Source of the DNA: Leptolyngbya iicbica LK
GTDB lineage: Bacteria; Cyanobacteriota; Cyanobacteriia; Phormidesmidales; Phormidesmidaceae
Assembly (NCBI RefSeq): GCF_004212215.1
Contig: NZ_QVFV01000003.1
Span: forward strand, 186,001 to 250,000
Length of the DNA stretch: 64,000 nucleotides
Direction of reading: 5' to 3'
The translations under genes were made by a program, and so were the position numbers. Of this stretch, positions 45,813-54,831 are shown piece by piece. Under the pieces are notes generated by a model that saw only the letters and a program-made list of their open reading frames with translations, did no database searches and was not told the DNA's origin. The stretch's first letter is position 1. The number at the start of each line of letters is the position of its first letter.

Positions 45813-45949
45813 GGTGTACTCCTTACTTGAGTGAGATTTTAATGAGACGGTAACTGTTGAAAAATGCGGATGCTGGGTATTTGCAGGAGCGATCGCTCTG
45901 GTGAATCAGACCACTCACTAATGGGGCGGGCATACACGGTTCTCCAGGT

Positions 45950-46411
45950 TTACGCCGGATCACAGCGAATCTCTAATAAAAATCCATCGGGATCGTAGAA
46001 ATAAATACCCCGGCCCGTCGGGCGACTCACAGGTCCGTGATCAATCTGCACGTTCTGGGCCTTGAGCGCCTCTACCGCCGGGTCAAATTGATCGGGGGCA
46101 ATGTCAAATGCCAGATGATTCGCTCGCGTAAACTGCTGGGTGGGGTCAGGATGGGGCGGCACTAAATCCGGCTCGCCAAACAAATCGAGAATCGTGCCAT
46201 CAGGGGTGCGAAAGTTGGCGACTTTGCCCTGCGCTACCAATTCTTTTAGCGTTTCTGGGACTTCGGCCCCCTGCAACTCATGCAGCCCTAAAACTTGCCC
46301 GTAAAACTGCCGCGATCGCGCCATATCTTGTACATTCAGCGCATAGTGATGAACGCGACGCAACGCGCCAGTGGGAATCGCGGGGGTGGAGGCGATCGCA
46401 GAATGGGTCAT
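45950..46411 (-). CDS. VOC-family (glyoxalase/bleomycin-resistance fold) protein
   Basis: A 153-residue metal-dependent vicinal-oxygen-chelate protein. It shows the repeated beta-alpha-beta-beta-beta module: VHHYALNVQDMARSRQFYGQVLGL at the start (metal-ligand His), NHLAFDIAP in the second module (His), and GRGIYFYDPDGFLLEIRCDP at the end (Glu ligand in LEIR). Relatives include glyoxalase I, fosfomycin thiol transferases and dioxygenases; the reaction here is unknown. The order H...H...E is complete. Confidence 0.88.
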   Translation of the reverse strand: MTHSAIASTPAIPTGALRRVHHYALNVQDMARSRQFYGQVLGLHELQGAEVPETLKELVAQGKVANFRTPDGTILDLFGEPDLVPPHPDPTQQFTRANHLAFDIAPDQFDPAVEALKAQNVQIDHGPVSRPTGRGIYFYDPDGFLLEIRCDPA

Positions 46412-46544
46412 CAGTCCAGACAGAATGCAATTGCTAGTACCCTATCGCATCTTGCCAGAGGTAGTTGTTGCTGTTTCTAACGGTGCTCTTGATCAATGAT
46501 TGTGTCTTGTTGTGCGTCTAATCCAGGAATCCTAGAATCGCTAA

Positions 46545-46644
46545 GGAATCAGGATTTTATAAAATCCAAGTTTTGTCGGACAAGCATCTTGCCTGCTCTT
46601 GAACAGCCGAGACGGCTGTTCACACTTAATTTAATTCCAATTCC
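46545..46644 (-). mobile_element. MITE-like element, copy E
   Basis: A complete 100-bp element (GGAATCAGG to CAATTCC) in reverse orientation with the direct repeat TAA on both sides (46542-46544, 46645-46647). It contains the 16-bp palindrome GGATTTTATAAAATCC and the hairpin GAACAGCCG-AGA-CGGCTGTTC with nine perfect pairs. Differs from copy F at about four positions only. Confidence 0.9.
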
Positions 46645-46723
46645 TAAGGGCTGCTAGCTCCAGGCATCCTCATGTTGCTGAACAAGGAAGAAACATCCTG
46701 TTTTTCAATGCCGGAGGATATGC

Positions 46724-47518
46724 CTACAGCCAGCCTCGCAGCCGATAAATCAGGAGTCCCAGGTATTCTTTCATCGCTCGACTGACATCCTGCAGGTTGT
46801 AAGCATCGGGTAGCAAACTCAGCAAAATGGCCTGCCGGGTACCGCTGACTTCGGCCACGCGCCGTTCTGAGATTTGGAAATCGGTGGGGGCCGCGATCGC
46901 GTCAATCCCCTGCTTTTGAAAGATCGCCAGCGATCGCGGCATGTGCATCGCTGAGGTCACCAGCAAAATTCGTTCGATCCCTTCTTGCTGCAAAATCGCT
47001 TTCACGTTCACGGCATTTTGATAGGTGTTCAGGGAGGTGGGTTCAGTAATGATGTCGGTCTTCGGTACTCCCATCGCTACAGCAATTTGGGCCATATCCT
47101 CGGCTTCCGGCGGGCCACCGCCCTTCCATTCAATGCGTCCCCCACTGAGAATAAGTTTGGGAGCTTTTCCCGCGTTATACAGTTGAGCGCCATGCAGCAC
47201 GCGATCGCCCGCTTCGTTGACATCCACCCAGGGGCGAGGGGCATCGGCGGCACGAGTGCAGCCTCCCAACACGACGATGGCATCGGCGGTTGGCATGGGC
47301 GTGGGCGGCAAGTTTTGCCACTCTAGAGATTGCATAAGGCGAGTGGCGACCCAGGCATTGCTACCCGCCCAGAGAACTATAAATGCTGCGATCGTGCTCG
47401 CCATCGCCAATCGCTGTCGCTTGCGCCAGATGCCCCATACCGTTACCGCCATCAGCACACTTGCCAAACCGAGAGGATAGACCAGCAACGGCAGCAGCTT
47501 GGACAAAAATAGAAACAT
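46724..47518 (-). CDS. YdcF/SanA-like DUF218 membrane protein
   Basis: A 264-residue protein of the DUF218 family, found in envelope-related proteins such as ElyC, SanA and YdcF. Two N-terminal transmembrane helices (about 9-29 and 36-53) precede the domain with ADAIVVLGG, RVLHGAQLYNAGKAPKLILSGG, EPTSLNTYQNAVNVKAIL, ILLVTSAMHMPRSLAIFQ. ATG 47518 is favoured over a GTG 21 bp upstream. The family is linked to cell-wall precursor or exopolysaccharide handling, but the activity is unclear. Confidence 0.88.
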   Translation of the reverse strand: MFLFLSKLLPLLVYPLGLASVLMAVTVWGIWRKRQRLAMASTIAAFIVLWAGSNAWVATRLMQSLEWQNLPPTPMPTADAIVVLGGCTRAADAPRPWVDVNEAGDRVLHGAQLYNAGKAPKLILSGGRIEWKGGGPPEAEDMAQIAVAMGVPKTDIITEPTSLNTYQNAVNVKAILQQEGIERILLVTSAMHMPRSLAIFQKQGIDAIAAPTDFQISERRVAEVSGTRQAILLSLLPDAYNLQDVSRAMKEYLGLLIYRLRGWL

Positions 47519-47863
47519 CCGGTTTTCCCATCGCGCCACCGCTATTTTGGCAGGTTCCGCCTCTGCATTTGAAAACTGAGTGTGCGATGCTGCTTCCGCT
47601 ACAGTCCACGAACAGGAGACGGTACCCTCTCTACTCCATCAAAATAAGCAGATAGTGGTCAGGGAACCGCCTCCTCGGCCTCACCTGACTTCACTCAGCG
47701 CCCGATCCATCCACCGTGCTCAAAGCACCGGGGCATCTGGTTGTCTGTAAAACTCGATGACCCGGTGCTTAGAATGCTTTAAGTACCCCTTGTGGCCTGA
47801 AAGTGTCGAACGCGCAATTGAGGGCAGATTAGGATGTATCAGCGTCTAAGGAGAAGCCTGACC
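47519..47863. other. Intergenic region with hairpin
   Basis: A 345-bp gap between the divergent YdcF-like gene and the dioxygenase-like gene. It contains an inverted repeat AAGCACCGGG (47723-47732) / CCCGGTGCTT (47761-47770) with a 28-nt loop, and the AAGGAG that selects ATG 47864. No gene seen. Confidence 0.5.
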
Positions 47864-48508
47864 ATGTCACTGTCGAGAAGCGTCCGCCATAGCCGCCGAG
47901 TGCTGCTCAAAACCGGACCGTTTTTCCTGGGCTCTTGGGCTTTAGCGGCCTGTCGTCCTCGCTTCACAGAGTCGTCTTTAAGGACAACTGAACCGTTGGC
48001 CTCAGCCCAGAACTTACCGGCCACTCCGGCTTGCGGTGATGCCCCCACACCGCCACAAACCTCTGGACCGTTCTATCGGCTCAATTCTCCTGAGCGTACC
48101 TCGCTGCTAGAGCCAGGGTTCACTGGCACGCCGATCATGCTCACGGGCCAGGTGCTATCTACAAACTGTCAGCCGATCGCTGGGGCGGCCCTGGAGTTTT
48201 GGCATACGAATGCCCAAGGCGAATACGACAACTCCGGATTTACCTTTCGCGGGCAGCAGTTCTCGGATGCTGAGGGGCGCTATCAATTAGAGACGATCGC
48301 CCCTGGCATCTATCCGGGACGAACGCGCCACATTCACGTGCGGATCAAGTCTGAAACATATGCCACACTCACGACGCAACTCTACTTCCCTGCCGAACCA
48401 TTAAACGAGGGCGATTTTCTGTATCAGCCTGAACTACTGATGTCGGTTGACAACAGTGGAGAGCGCCTCCAGGCTCAGTTCAACTTTGTGCTAGCGAGGA
48501 ATGTCTAA
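47864..48508 (+). CDS. Exported intradiol-dioxygenase-like protein (Tat signal, lipobox)
   Basis: A 214-residue protein in the intradiol ring-cleavage dioxygenase fold (protocatechuate 3,4-dioxygenase beta type). The N-terminus has a twin-arginine signal (S-R-R-V-L-L-K) at about 10-16, then a hydrophobic stretch and LAAC, so it may be a Tat-exported lipoprotein with Cys30. The fold is shown by TSGPFYRLNSPER, GQVLSTNCQPIAGAALEFWH, AEGRYQLETIAPG and HIHVRIKS (His ligands); Tyr ligands are plausible in YPGRTRH. AAGGAG upstream of ATG 47864 decides the start. Substrate unknown. Confidence 0.85.
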   Translation: MSLSRSVRHSRRVLLKTGPFFLGSWALAACRPRFTESSLRTTEPLASAQNLPATPACGDAPTPPQTSGPFYRLNSPERTSLLEPGFTGTPIMLTGQVLSTNCQPIAGAALEFWHTNAQGEYDNSGFTFRGQQFSDAEGRYQLETIAPGIYPGRTRHIHVRIKSETYATLTTQLYFPAEPLNEGDFLYQPELLMSVDNSGERLQAQFNFVLARNV

Positions 48509-48885
48509 CGACAACGGTTTTAGCATTGGGAGAAATTTTGTTTGCTAAGGCTGGAGTGGTGGCGGTGCGGGGCAACTCCAACGACTCTTCAGAGATACAG
48601 GAATAGCTAGCTGGCTGCGGGAACTTTGAGATGAAAACGTTCTCATGAACCCTTCACGTCAGCTTTAAAGAGGATCCGCATTCTATAAGATACTTAACCC
48701 AGGCTTAACCAGTTGTCGGTGTCGGTCTGGGACTTCGGGGATACTGGGATCAGCTCCCTATGTTGCCCGGTGGCTGTTGGTCGGTTTCGTGGCTAAAGTC
48801 TTCCCTCACGCTGGTTTGACTGAGAGACACCCGCAGCATTCCTCCCCGAGATGCGTCTATCGCCTGAGCCGTAAAGGAGCTTTCC
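48509..48885. other. Intergenic region upstream of glycosyltransferase cassette
   Basis: A 377-bp gap that should hold the cassette promoter. An AT-rich patch around 48675-48705 (TTCTATAAGATAC) is the best place for a -10 element. A 78-codon frame at 48777 overlaps the next gene and is not credible. Confidence 0.45.
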
Positions 48886-50211
48886 TTGGTTTTCATTTCC
48901 TCGTCCTCACCTTCCCTCGCTACGTCTGTCTTGCATTCGCCACAGGATTCATCGCCCCCGCCGCTGGCGGCGGTACCCTCCGAACCCGATGCGGTGCCCC
49001 GTCCCTCGCCTAAAAGCCAGCGATCGCGGATTGTGCTCTACTCCCACGACACCATGGGCTTGGGCCACAAGCGCCGTAACCTGCTGATTGCCCAAACCCT
49101 TGGGAGTGCTGACATCCAGGCCGATATTTTAATGATCAGCGGCATGCGGGACGCCAGCGACATGCCCACCCCCCCCGGGGTAGACTGTCTCACGCTACCC
49201 GCCTTAGAAAAACGCGCCGACGGGCAGTATCAAGCCCGGCGGCTAGGACTGGCCCTAGAAGAGATGATTGGCCTGCGATCGCAGATCATCCGCACGACCG
49301 TCAAAAACTTTCAGCCCGACGTGCTGATTGTGGACAACGTGCCCCGAGGTGCGAAACGCGAGTTAGATCCGACGTTGGAATATGTTCGCTCTCAGCCCCA
49401 CATGCGCTGTGTGTTGGGCCTGCGGGATGTCCTGGATACACCGGAAGCGGTGCGGCGTGACTGGCGACGGGCCGATAACTGTACCGCTCTGCGCCATTAC
49501 TACGACGCGATTTGGATTTACGGCGACCCCGACCTGTATGACCTGCGGCAAGAATATGGTTTGCCCGCCGATATCATCGCTAAGATACGGTCCCTCGGCT
49601 ATCTCAACCAGCGCGATCGCCTGAAGTATGTGCGGCCCCAGGTACGGTCTGGCCTGGAACGGCTGAACCTGCCCCAGGACAATCTGGTGGTATGCGCTGT
49701 GGGGGGCGGCCAGGATGGCTCGGCATTGGCCCAGGCCTTTGCCCAGGTCACTTTTCCTGACGGTATGACTGGTGTCTTGTTGACGGGCCCTTTCATGCCC
49801 CCCGAGGTGCAGCAGAGGTTGATGAAGCGAGCGTCACAAAATCCCCAACTGCACCTAGTGGATTACCTCGAAGAACCCACCCTGCTGCTTGAACAGGCCA
49901 GTCGCGTAATCGCCATGGGCGGCTACAACACGACCTGTGAAATTCTGTCTTTCCAAAAGCCGGCCCTGCTGGTGCCCCGTATCGTCCCTCGCCAGGAGCA
50001 GTGGATTCGGGCTGAACGGTTGCAGCAACGTGGACTGATCGATGTCCTCCATCCTGAGTACCTCTGCCCCGATGCCTTGACCACCTGGCTGCATCAGCCT
50101 GTGAATGCCATCAGCGATAGCCCTTCGGTTAACCTCAACGGTCTGGATAATTTGCTGACAGAAATGCAACATCTACTGTCTACCGCCCCCGTCGCCGTCC
50201 ACGCCTCCTGA
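48886..50211 (+). CDS. Glycosyltransferase, MurG/GT28-like (COG4671 type)
   Basis: A 441-residue predicted glycosyltransferase with the GT-B fold. After a ~45-residue Ser/Pro-rich leader come RIVLYSHDTMGLGHKRRNLLIAQ (acceptor N-domain Gly-rich loop), ILIVDNVPRGAKRE-like DVLIVDNVPRG, VVCAVGGGQDG, then the donor-binding region EEPTLLLEQASRVIAMGGYNTTCEILSFQKPALLVPR. It starts at TTG 48886 with AAAGGAG at ideal spacing, which is unusual but convincing. First gene of a five-gene cassette. Donor sugar unknown. Confidence 0.85.
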   Translation: MVFISSSSPSLATSVLHSPQDSSPPPLAAVPSEPDAVPRPSPKSQRSRIVLYSHDTMGLGHKRRNLLIAQTLGSADIQADILMISGMRDASDMPTPPGVDCLTLPALEKRADGQYQARRLGLALEEMIGLRSQIIRTTVKNFQPDVLIVDNVPRGAKRELDPTLEYVRSQPHMRCVLGLRDVLDTPEAVRRDWRRADNCTALRHYYDAIWIYGDPDLYDLRQEYGLPADIIAKIRSLGYLNQRDRLKYVRPQVRSGLERLNLPQDNLVVCAVGGGQDGSALAQAFAQVTFPDGMTGVLLTGPFMPPEVQQRLMKRASQNPQLHLVDYLEEPTLLLEQASRVIAMGGYNTTCEILSFQKPALLVPRIVPRQEQWIRAERLQQRGLIDVLHPEYLCPDALTTWLHQPVNAISDSPSVNLNGLDNLLTEMQHLLSTAPVAVHAS

Positions 50212-50323
50212 ATCAGTGACACATTGAAACTTTGGCGAGTGGTGCGTTACGGCTTCACCTAACAGCACCCTACAATTCTCCTGAACCAGTTTTGAGTGCT
50301 GAATTGGATACGGAATTCAATAC

Positions 50324-50345
50324 TCAAAATTCAAAATTCAAAAAC
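50324..50345. repeat. Short AAAATTC heptamer repeat and pyrimidine tract
   Basis: Just before the second glycosyltransferase, TCAAAATTC is repeated in tandem (about three copies), followed by a C-rich pyrimidine stretch (50347-50380, CACCCATCCACCC-like) that reaches the ATG. Such heptamer repeats are typical of filamentous cyanobacterial intergenic DNA (background knowledge). Confidence 0.6.
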
Positions 50346-50380
50346 CCATTCACCTCACCCATCCACCCTCACACCCACCC

Positions 50381-51640
50381 ATGCCTTCCCCAAAAATTGC
50401 CTACATTGTCAAACGTTATCCCCGCTATTCAGAAACGTTCATCGTCAACGAAATTCTCGCCCACGAAGCCGCCGGCCTAGACCTGCACATTTTCGCTCTG
50501 CGCCCTCCCGCCGACACCCACTTTCAAGACAAGATTGCACGGGTGCGTGCCCCCGTCACCTATTTGAGAAAGCCGGCCCAAGGCCGCATGAATCCGTCGG
50601 TCAACACCCTGACCCCAAATTCCGGCACATATTTCTGGGCAGAGCTGCAAGAAGCCGCCAAGGTAATGCCGAGCCTTTGGGCAAAGCTAGGGGATGCCGC
50701 CGGAGAACGCACCAGTGTGGTGTATCAGGCGGCGTGGCTGGCTCAGGAAATTCGGCAGCGGGGCATTACCCATCTGCACGCTCACTTTGGCAGTATTGCT
50801 ACCAGTGTGACCCGATTGGCGGCCCACTTTGCCGATGTGCCCTACACCTTTACGGCCCACGCTAAGGATATTTTTCACCAGGATGTGGAGCCGGAAGACC
50901 TGCGGCGCAAGCTGCGGGCTGCGGCCACGGTGATTACCGTCAGCGACTACAACGTGGCCCATTTGCAGCAGCGGTTTGGCCGCGATGCTGACCAAGTGCG
51001 CTGCATCTATAACGGTATGGACTTGGGAGAACTGCACTATCAGCCGCCCACTCAGCGATCGCCCCGCATTCTTTCCGTCTGTCGCCTGGTGGAAAAGAAA
51101 GGACTGACCCACCTGATTGACGCCTGTGCCCTGCTCAAGCAGTGGGGCTGTGAGTTTACCTGCCAGATTGTAGGCACGGGGCCGATGGAGGGGGAGTTGC
51201 GATCGCGCATCACTGCCCTACACCTCAACGACTGGGTGGAAATTGTCGGTCCCCGTCCCCAGGGAGAAGTGTTTGAACTAATGCAGCAAGCCGCCGTATT
51301 TGCTGCGCCTTATGTAATCGGCAGTGACGGCAACCGGGATGGCCTACCCACCGCCCTGCTGGAGTCGATGGCTCTGGGTACTCCCTGCGTCGCCACTGAC
51401 GTGACGGGCATTCCCGAAATCATTCGCGATGGGGAAACGGGGCTGCTGGTGGCTCAGCGGGATGCTGAGGGACTCGCGATCGCGCTGCAAACCCTGCTCA
51501 CCCAGCCAGATCTGAGAACCGCGATCGCCACCCAAGCCCGCCACCTAATCGAAGCCGACTTCGACATCACCCGCAATGCGGCTGCACTGCGAGCGTGCTT
51601 TCACTCTAGGGCCGCCGCCGCCGCACTCCAGGAGGTTTGA
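50381..51640 (+). CDS. Group 1 (GT4) glycosyltransferase
   Basis: A 419-residue GT-B enzyme resembling colanic-acid-type transferases. It begins PKIAYIVKRYPRYSETFIVNEI (the classical YPx-ETFI motif), continues with HLHAHFGSIATSVTR, YTFTAHAKDIF, and in the donor domain has LSVCRLVEKKGLTHLIDA, IVGTGPMEGEL, VEIVGPRPQGEVF, SDGNRDGLPTALLESMALGTPCVATDVTGIPEII with the E-x7-E pattern. Donor and acceptor unknown. The next GT overlaps or abuts its stop, with GGAGG inside the gene end. Confidence 0.93.
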   Translation: MPSPKIAYIVKRYPRYSETFIVNEILAHEAAGLDLHIFALRPPADTHFQDKIARVRAPVTYLRKPAQGRMNPSVNTLTPNSGTYFWAELQEAAKVMPSLWAKLGDAAGERTSVVYQAAWLAQEIRQRGITHLHAHFGSIATSVTRLAAHFADVPYTFTAHAKDIFHQDVEPEDLRRKLRAAATVITVSDYNVAHLQQRFGRDADQVRCIYNGMDLGELHYQPPTQRSPRILSVCRLVEKKGLTHLIDACALLKQWGCEFTCQIVGTGPMEGELRSRITALHLNDWVEIVGPRPQGEVFELMQQAAVFAAPYVIGSDGNRDGLPTALLESMALGTPCVATDVTGIPEIIRDGETGLLVAQRDAEGLAIALQTLLTQPDLRTAIATQARHLIEADFDITRNAAALRACFHSRAAAAALQEV

Positions 51641-51645
51641 ACCGA

Positions 51646-52863
51646 ATGCGTATCGCCTACGTCTGCGCCGATCCTGGCATTCCCGTCTTCGGCCAGAAGG
51701 GCTGCTCCATCCATGTGCAAGAGGTGATTCGTGCCTTTCGCCACCAGGGAGCCACCGTCGATCTGTTTGCCGTGCGCTGGGGTGATCATCCCCCGGCGGA
51801 TCTGGCGGACGTGAAGGTCCATCCGTTGCCCCCTGTCCCCAAAGGCGACACCGCCTTGAGGGAACAGGTCGCCCTCGCCAGTAATCCTGATTTGCAGATT
51901 GAGCTAGCAGTCAACGGCCCCTTTGACCTGATCTACGAGCGCTACGCCCTCTGGAGCTACAGCGCCATGAAATTTGCCCAGGCCCAGGGAATTCCCGGCC
52001 TGCTCGAAGTCAACGCCCCCCTGATTGCAGAACAGGCCACCCATCGGGGGCTAGTACACCGAGAACAGGCGGAACAGGTGGCCGATCTCGCATTTAATGC
52101 CGCCAGGGGCATTGTGGCCGTCTCCGCAGAAATCAAGGCGTATCTGAGCCGCTGGGGCATCACCGACAAGGTGCGGGTGATCCCCAACGGGGTCAACCAT
52201 CATCGCTTTGTCGAGGCCTTATCCCCCGCGATCGCCCCAGACCCTGCCACCTTTACCGTCGGCTTTGTGGGTTCTCTCAAGCCCTGGCATGGCCTCAGCC
52301 ACCTGGTTGACGCCTTTGCCCAACTGCGCCAACAAGTGCCCCAGGCGCGACTGCTGATCGTGGGCGATGGTCCCGAACGAGACGCCCTCACCACCGACCT
52401 GGCCCAGCGGGATCTCTTGCCCTGGACTCACCTCACTGGTGCGGTCTCCCCGGAGCAAATTCCTTCGCTGCTGGCGTCGATGGACGTGGCCGTTGCCCCC
52501 TATCCCGCCGATCTCGACTTCTACTTTTCACCCCTCAAGGTGGTGGAATACCTGGCGGCGGGGCTGCCCGTGGTGGCCAGCGATATTGGTCAGTTAGCCC
52601 ATTTGATTACCCACGGTGAAACGGGGTGGCTGTGTCCTCCTGGCGATGCCGTAGCCTTGACAGCGGCGCTGGCGCACCTGGAGCGATCGCCCGAATTGCG
52701 GCAACGGCTGGGCACGGCTGGGCGGCAGTACATTCTGGCCCACCACACCTGGGACACAGTGGCCGAGCAAATTTTGGCGATGGCCTTTGGGCCAGCAGCC
52801 CCAGAACACCCCAAATCATCTCCCAGAGACCGGCGCATCCCTCTTCCGGAGGGGCAGGGGTGA
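51646..52863 (+). CDS. Group 1 (GT4) glycosyltransferase
   Basis: A 405-residue GT-B enzyme. The N-domain starts M-R-I-A-Y-V-C-A-D-P-G-I-P-V-F-G and keeps the KGCSIHV acceptor motif; the donor domain shows VIPNGVNHHRF, VGFVGSLKPWHGLSHLV, LLIVGDGPERDAL, LLASMDVAVAPYPA and YFSPLKVVEYLAAGLPVVASDIGQL with the E-x7-E equivalent. ATG 51646 has GGAGG ten bases upstream; a TTG at 51637 would overlap the preceding stop. It is the third transferase of the cassette. Confidence 0.92.
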   Translation: MRIAYVCADPGIPVFGQKGCSIHVQEVIRAFRHQGATVDLFAVRWGDHPPADLADVKVHPLPPVPKGDTALREQVALASNPDLQIELAVNGPFDLIYERYALWSYSAMKFAQAQGIPGLLEVNAPLIAEQATHRGLVHREQAEQVADLAFNAARGIVAVSAEIKAYLSRWGITDKVRVIPNGVNHHRFVEALSPAIAPDPATFTVGFVGSLKPWHGLSHLVDAFAQLRQQVPQARLLIVGDGPERDALTTDLAQRDLLPWTHLTGAVSPEQIPSLLASMDVAVAPYPADLDFYFSPLKVVEYLAAGLPVVASDIGQLAHLITHGETGWLCPPGDAVALTAALAHLERSPELRQRLGTAGRQYILAHHTWDTVAEQILAMAFGPAAPEHPKSSPRDRRIPLPEGQG

Positions 52864-52942
52864 GTTTACCCAGGTTTTACGACCCAACCCGCCCTCCGGT
52901 CACCCCCTCCCGTGAGGGAATGGTTTACCCAGGCAATTTGAG

Positions 52943-54817
52943 ATGAAGAAACGAACGGCTCCGATGCAACAAGTGATCCCCGGTCTAGGGCGTGTGGGGC
53001 GCCAGTTTTGGCCCGATATTCGCCCCCAGTGGCCGCTACTGCTGGTGTCGGGCATTGCCCTGCTGACCGAGGTGGGTCTGCGGGTGCTAGAACCCTGGCC
53101 CCTAAAGGTGATTTTTGACTACGTGCTGATTCCGGCTCCGCAAGGGCGCGGGTTGTCCCCCTGGCTAGAGCGCCTCGATCCGGTGCTGGTGTTAACGGTG
53201 GCGGTGGTCGGTATCGTGGCGATTACAGGGCTGCGGGCAGTGGCCGCCTACTGGAGTACCGTCAGCCTCGCGATCGTGAGCAGTCGGGTAATGATGCGGG
53301 TGCGCGATCGCATCTATCGCCACCTGCAACGGCTTTCTCTGGGTTATCACCACCAGGCCCGCAGCGGGGATTTGATTATTCGGGTCAGCAGCGATGCCAG
53401 CCGCCTGCAGGAAATCTTGCTAACCGCCGCCCTGCCTCTGGTGAACAGCATTCTCACCCTGACGGGCATGGTCATCGTCATGGCTTGGCTGGATTGGAAG
53501 CTGACCCTGCTTTCTCTGGTGACGTTTCCCCTGTTTTGGCTGGCAGCGACCCGGTTCAGCCAGCGGATTCGTCACGCCTCTTACCAGCAGCGGCAGCAGG
53601 AAGGAGCCGTGGCGGCGACGGCGGCTGAGTCCCTGGCGGCGATCAAGCTGGTGCAGGCGTTGTCGTTGGAAAATGCCTTTGCCGATGTCTTTGCCCAGCA
53701 AAATCGTCGCAGCCTGGAAGACAGCGTCGCCACCAAACGCCTTGCGGCCCACCTGGAGCGCACGGTAGATGTGCTGATTGCCCTGGGAACCGCCCTGGTG
53801 CTGTGGTACGGTGCCCGGCTGGTGCTTCAGGATGCCCTGACGCCGGGAGACGTGCTGGTGTTTATGACCTATCTGAAGAACGCCTTCAAACCCGTGCAGA
53901 ACTTCGCCAAATACACCGGACGTCTGGCTAAAGCCGCCGCTTCTGGGGAGCGCATTCTGAATGTGTTGGAGCAAACCCCGGAGGTGGATGACCTGCCCCA
54001 TGCCCAGCCTGCTCCTATTTTCAGAGGAGCTGTAGAGCTGGAAAATCTCCACTTCGCCTACGAACCGGGACATCATGTGCTGAAGGGGATTTCGCTCTCA
54101 GTTCAACCGGGGCAACAGGTGGCAGTAGTTGGGCCTTCCGGCAGCGGCAAATCTACCCTGATGAGTCTGCTGTTGCGGCTTTACGACCCCACCGCAGGAC
54201 GAGTGCTGATCGACGGGCGCGACATCCGCGACTACACCCTGAACAGCCTGCGCCCCCAAATCAGCGTGGTGCTGCAGGAGAGCCTGCTATTTGCCGCCAC
54301 CATTCGTGAAAACATCGCCTACGGCATCGCCGGGGTCAGCGATCGCGAAATCGAAGCGGCTGCAAAGTTAGCTAATGCCCACGAGTTCATCACCGCCTTA
54401 CCCCAGGGCTACGACACCGTAGTGGGGGAACGGGGAGCAACCCTTTCCGGTGGGCAGCGACAGCGAATTGCGATCGCCCGCGCCACCATCCGCCGCACCC
54501 CCATCTTGATTTTGGATGAACCCACCACGGGGCTCGACAAGGCTAACGAACAGGCGGTGGTGGATGCCCTGCGCAAGCTCTCCCAAAACCGCACCACGTT
54601 TTTGATTACCCACGATCTACACTTGGCCACCCAGAGCGATCTCATTCTGTATTTGGAACAGGGACAGGTATTAGAACAGGGCACCCACCGGGAGTTGATC
54701 CGCCAAAACGGTTCTTATGCTGCTTTGTTTAGCATGCAAGCGGCCTTAGGGACCGGGTGCCGGTCTGATCACCCTGAAGTTTCTCGGCAATATCCACAAG
54801 GCACCCGGTCCCTTTAA
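52943..54817 (+). CDS. ABC exporter, fused membrane and ATPase domains (MsbA/HlyB-like)
   Basis: A 624-residue half-transporter. Six transmembrane helices (about 30-330) precede a nucleotide-binding domain with Walker A GPSGSGKST (about 397), Q-loop, signature LSGGQRQRIAIARA (about 503), Walker B ILILDEPT (about 523) and H-loop ITHD. It likely exports a lipid-linked or glycosylated product made by the three upstream transferases (inference from gene order). The final ~22 residues (from about 603) are encoded by a repeated hairpin element, which also provides the stop codon. The start ATG 52943 has only a weak Shine-Dalgarno. Confidence 0.92.
   Translation: MKKRTAPMQQVIPGLGRVGRQFWPDIRPQWPLLLVSGIALLTEVGLRVLEPWPLKVIFDYVLIPAPQGRGLSPWLERLDPVLVLTVAVVGIVAITGLRAVAAYWSTVSLAIVSSRVMMRVRDRIYRHLQRLSLGYHHQARSGDLIIRVSSDASRLQEILLTAALPLVNSILTLTGMVIVMAWLDWKLTLLSLVTFPLFWLAATRFSQRIRHASYQQRQQEGAVAATAAESLAAIKLVQALSLENAFADVFAQQNRRSLEDSVATKRLAAHLERTVDVLIALGTALVLWYGARLVLQDALTPGDVLVFMTYLKNAFKPVQNFAKYTGRLAKAAASGERILNVLEQTPEVDDLPHAQPAPIFRGAVELENLHFAYEPGHHVLKGISLSVQPGQQVAVVGPSGSGKSTLMSLLLRLYDPTAGRVLIDGRDIRDYTLNSLRPQISVVLQESLLFAATIRENIAYGIAGVSDREIEAAAKLANAHEFITALPQGYDTVVGERGATLSGGQRQRIAIARATIRRTPILILDEPTTGLDKANEQAVVDALRKLSQNRTTFLITHDLHLATQSDLILYLEQGQVLEQGTHRELIRQNGSYAALFSMQAALGTGCRSDHPEVSRQYPQGTRSL
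54748..54813. repeat. Long hairpin element, family R2 copy 2 (inside 3' end of ABC gene)
   Basis: Perfect 14-bp arms AGGGACCGGGTGCC (54748-54761) and GGCACCCGGTCCCT (54800-54813) around a 38-nt loop. The arms equal those at 36667-36729 but in the opposite inside-outside order. It is translated as the end of the ABC exporter, and the stop follows its right arm; the hairpin may also act as a transcription attenuator between the ABC gene and the next gene. Confidence 0.88.
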
Positions 54818-54831
54818 TCGGTGACTTCATT

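Noticed and set aside
53420-54076. 218-codon minus-strand frame
   Set aside because: Antisense to the membrane part of the ABC exporter; Gln/His/Arg-rich shadow.
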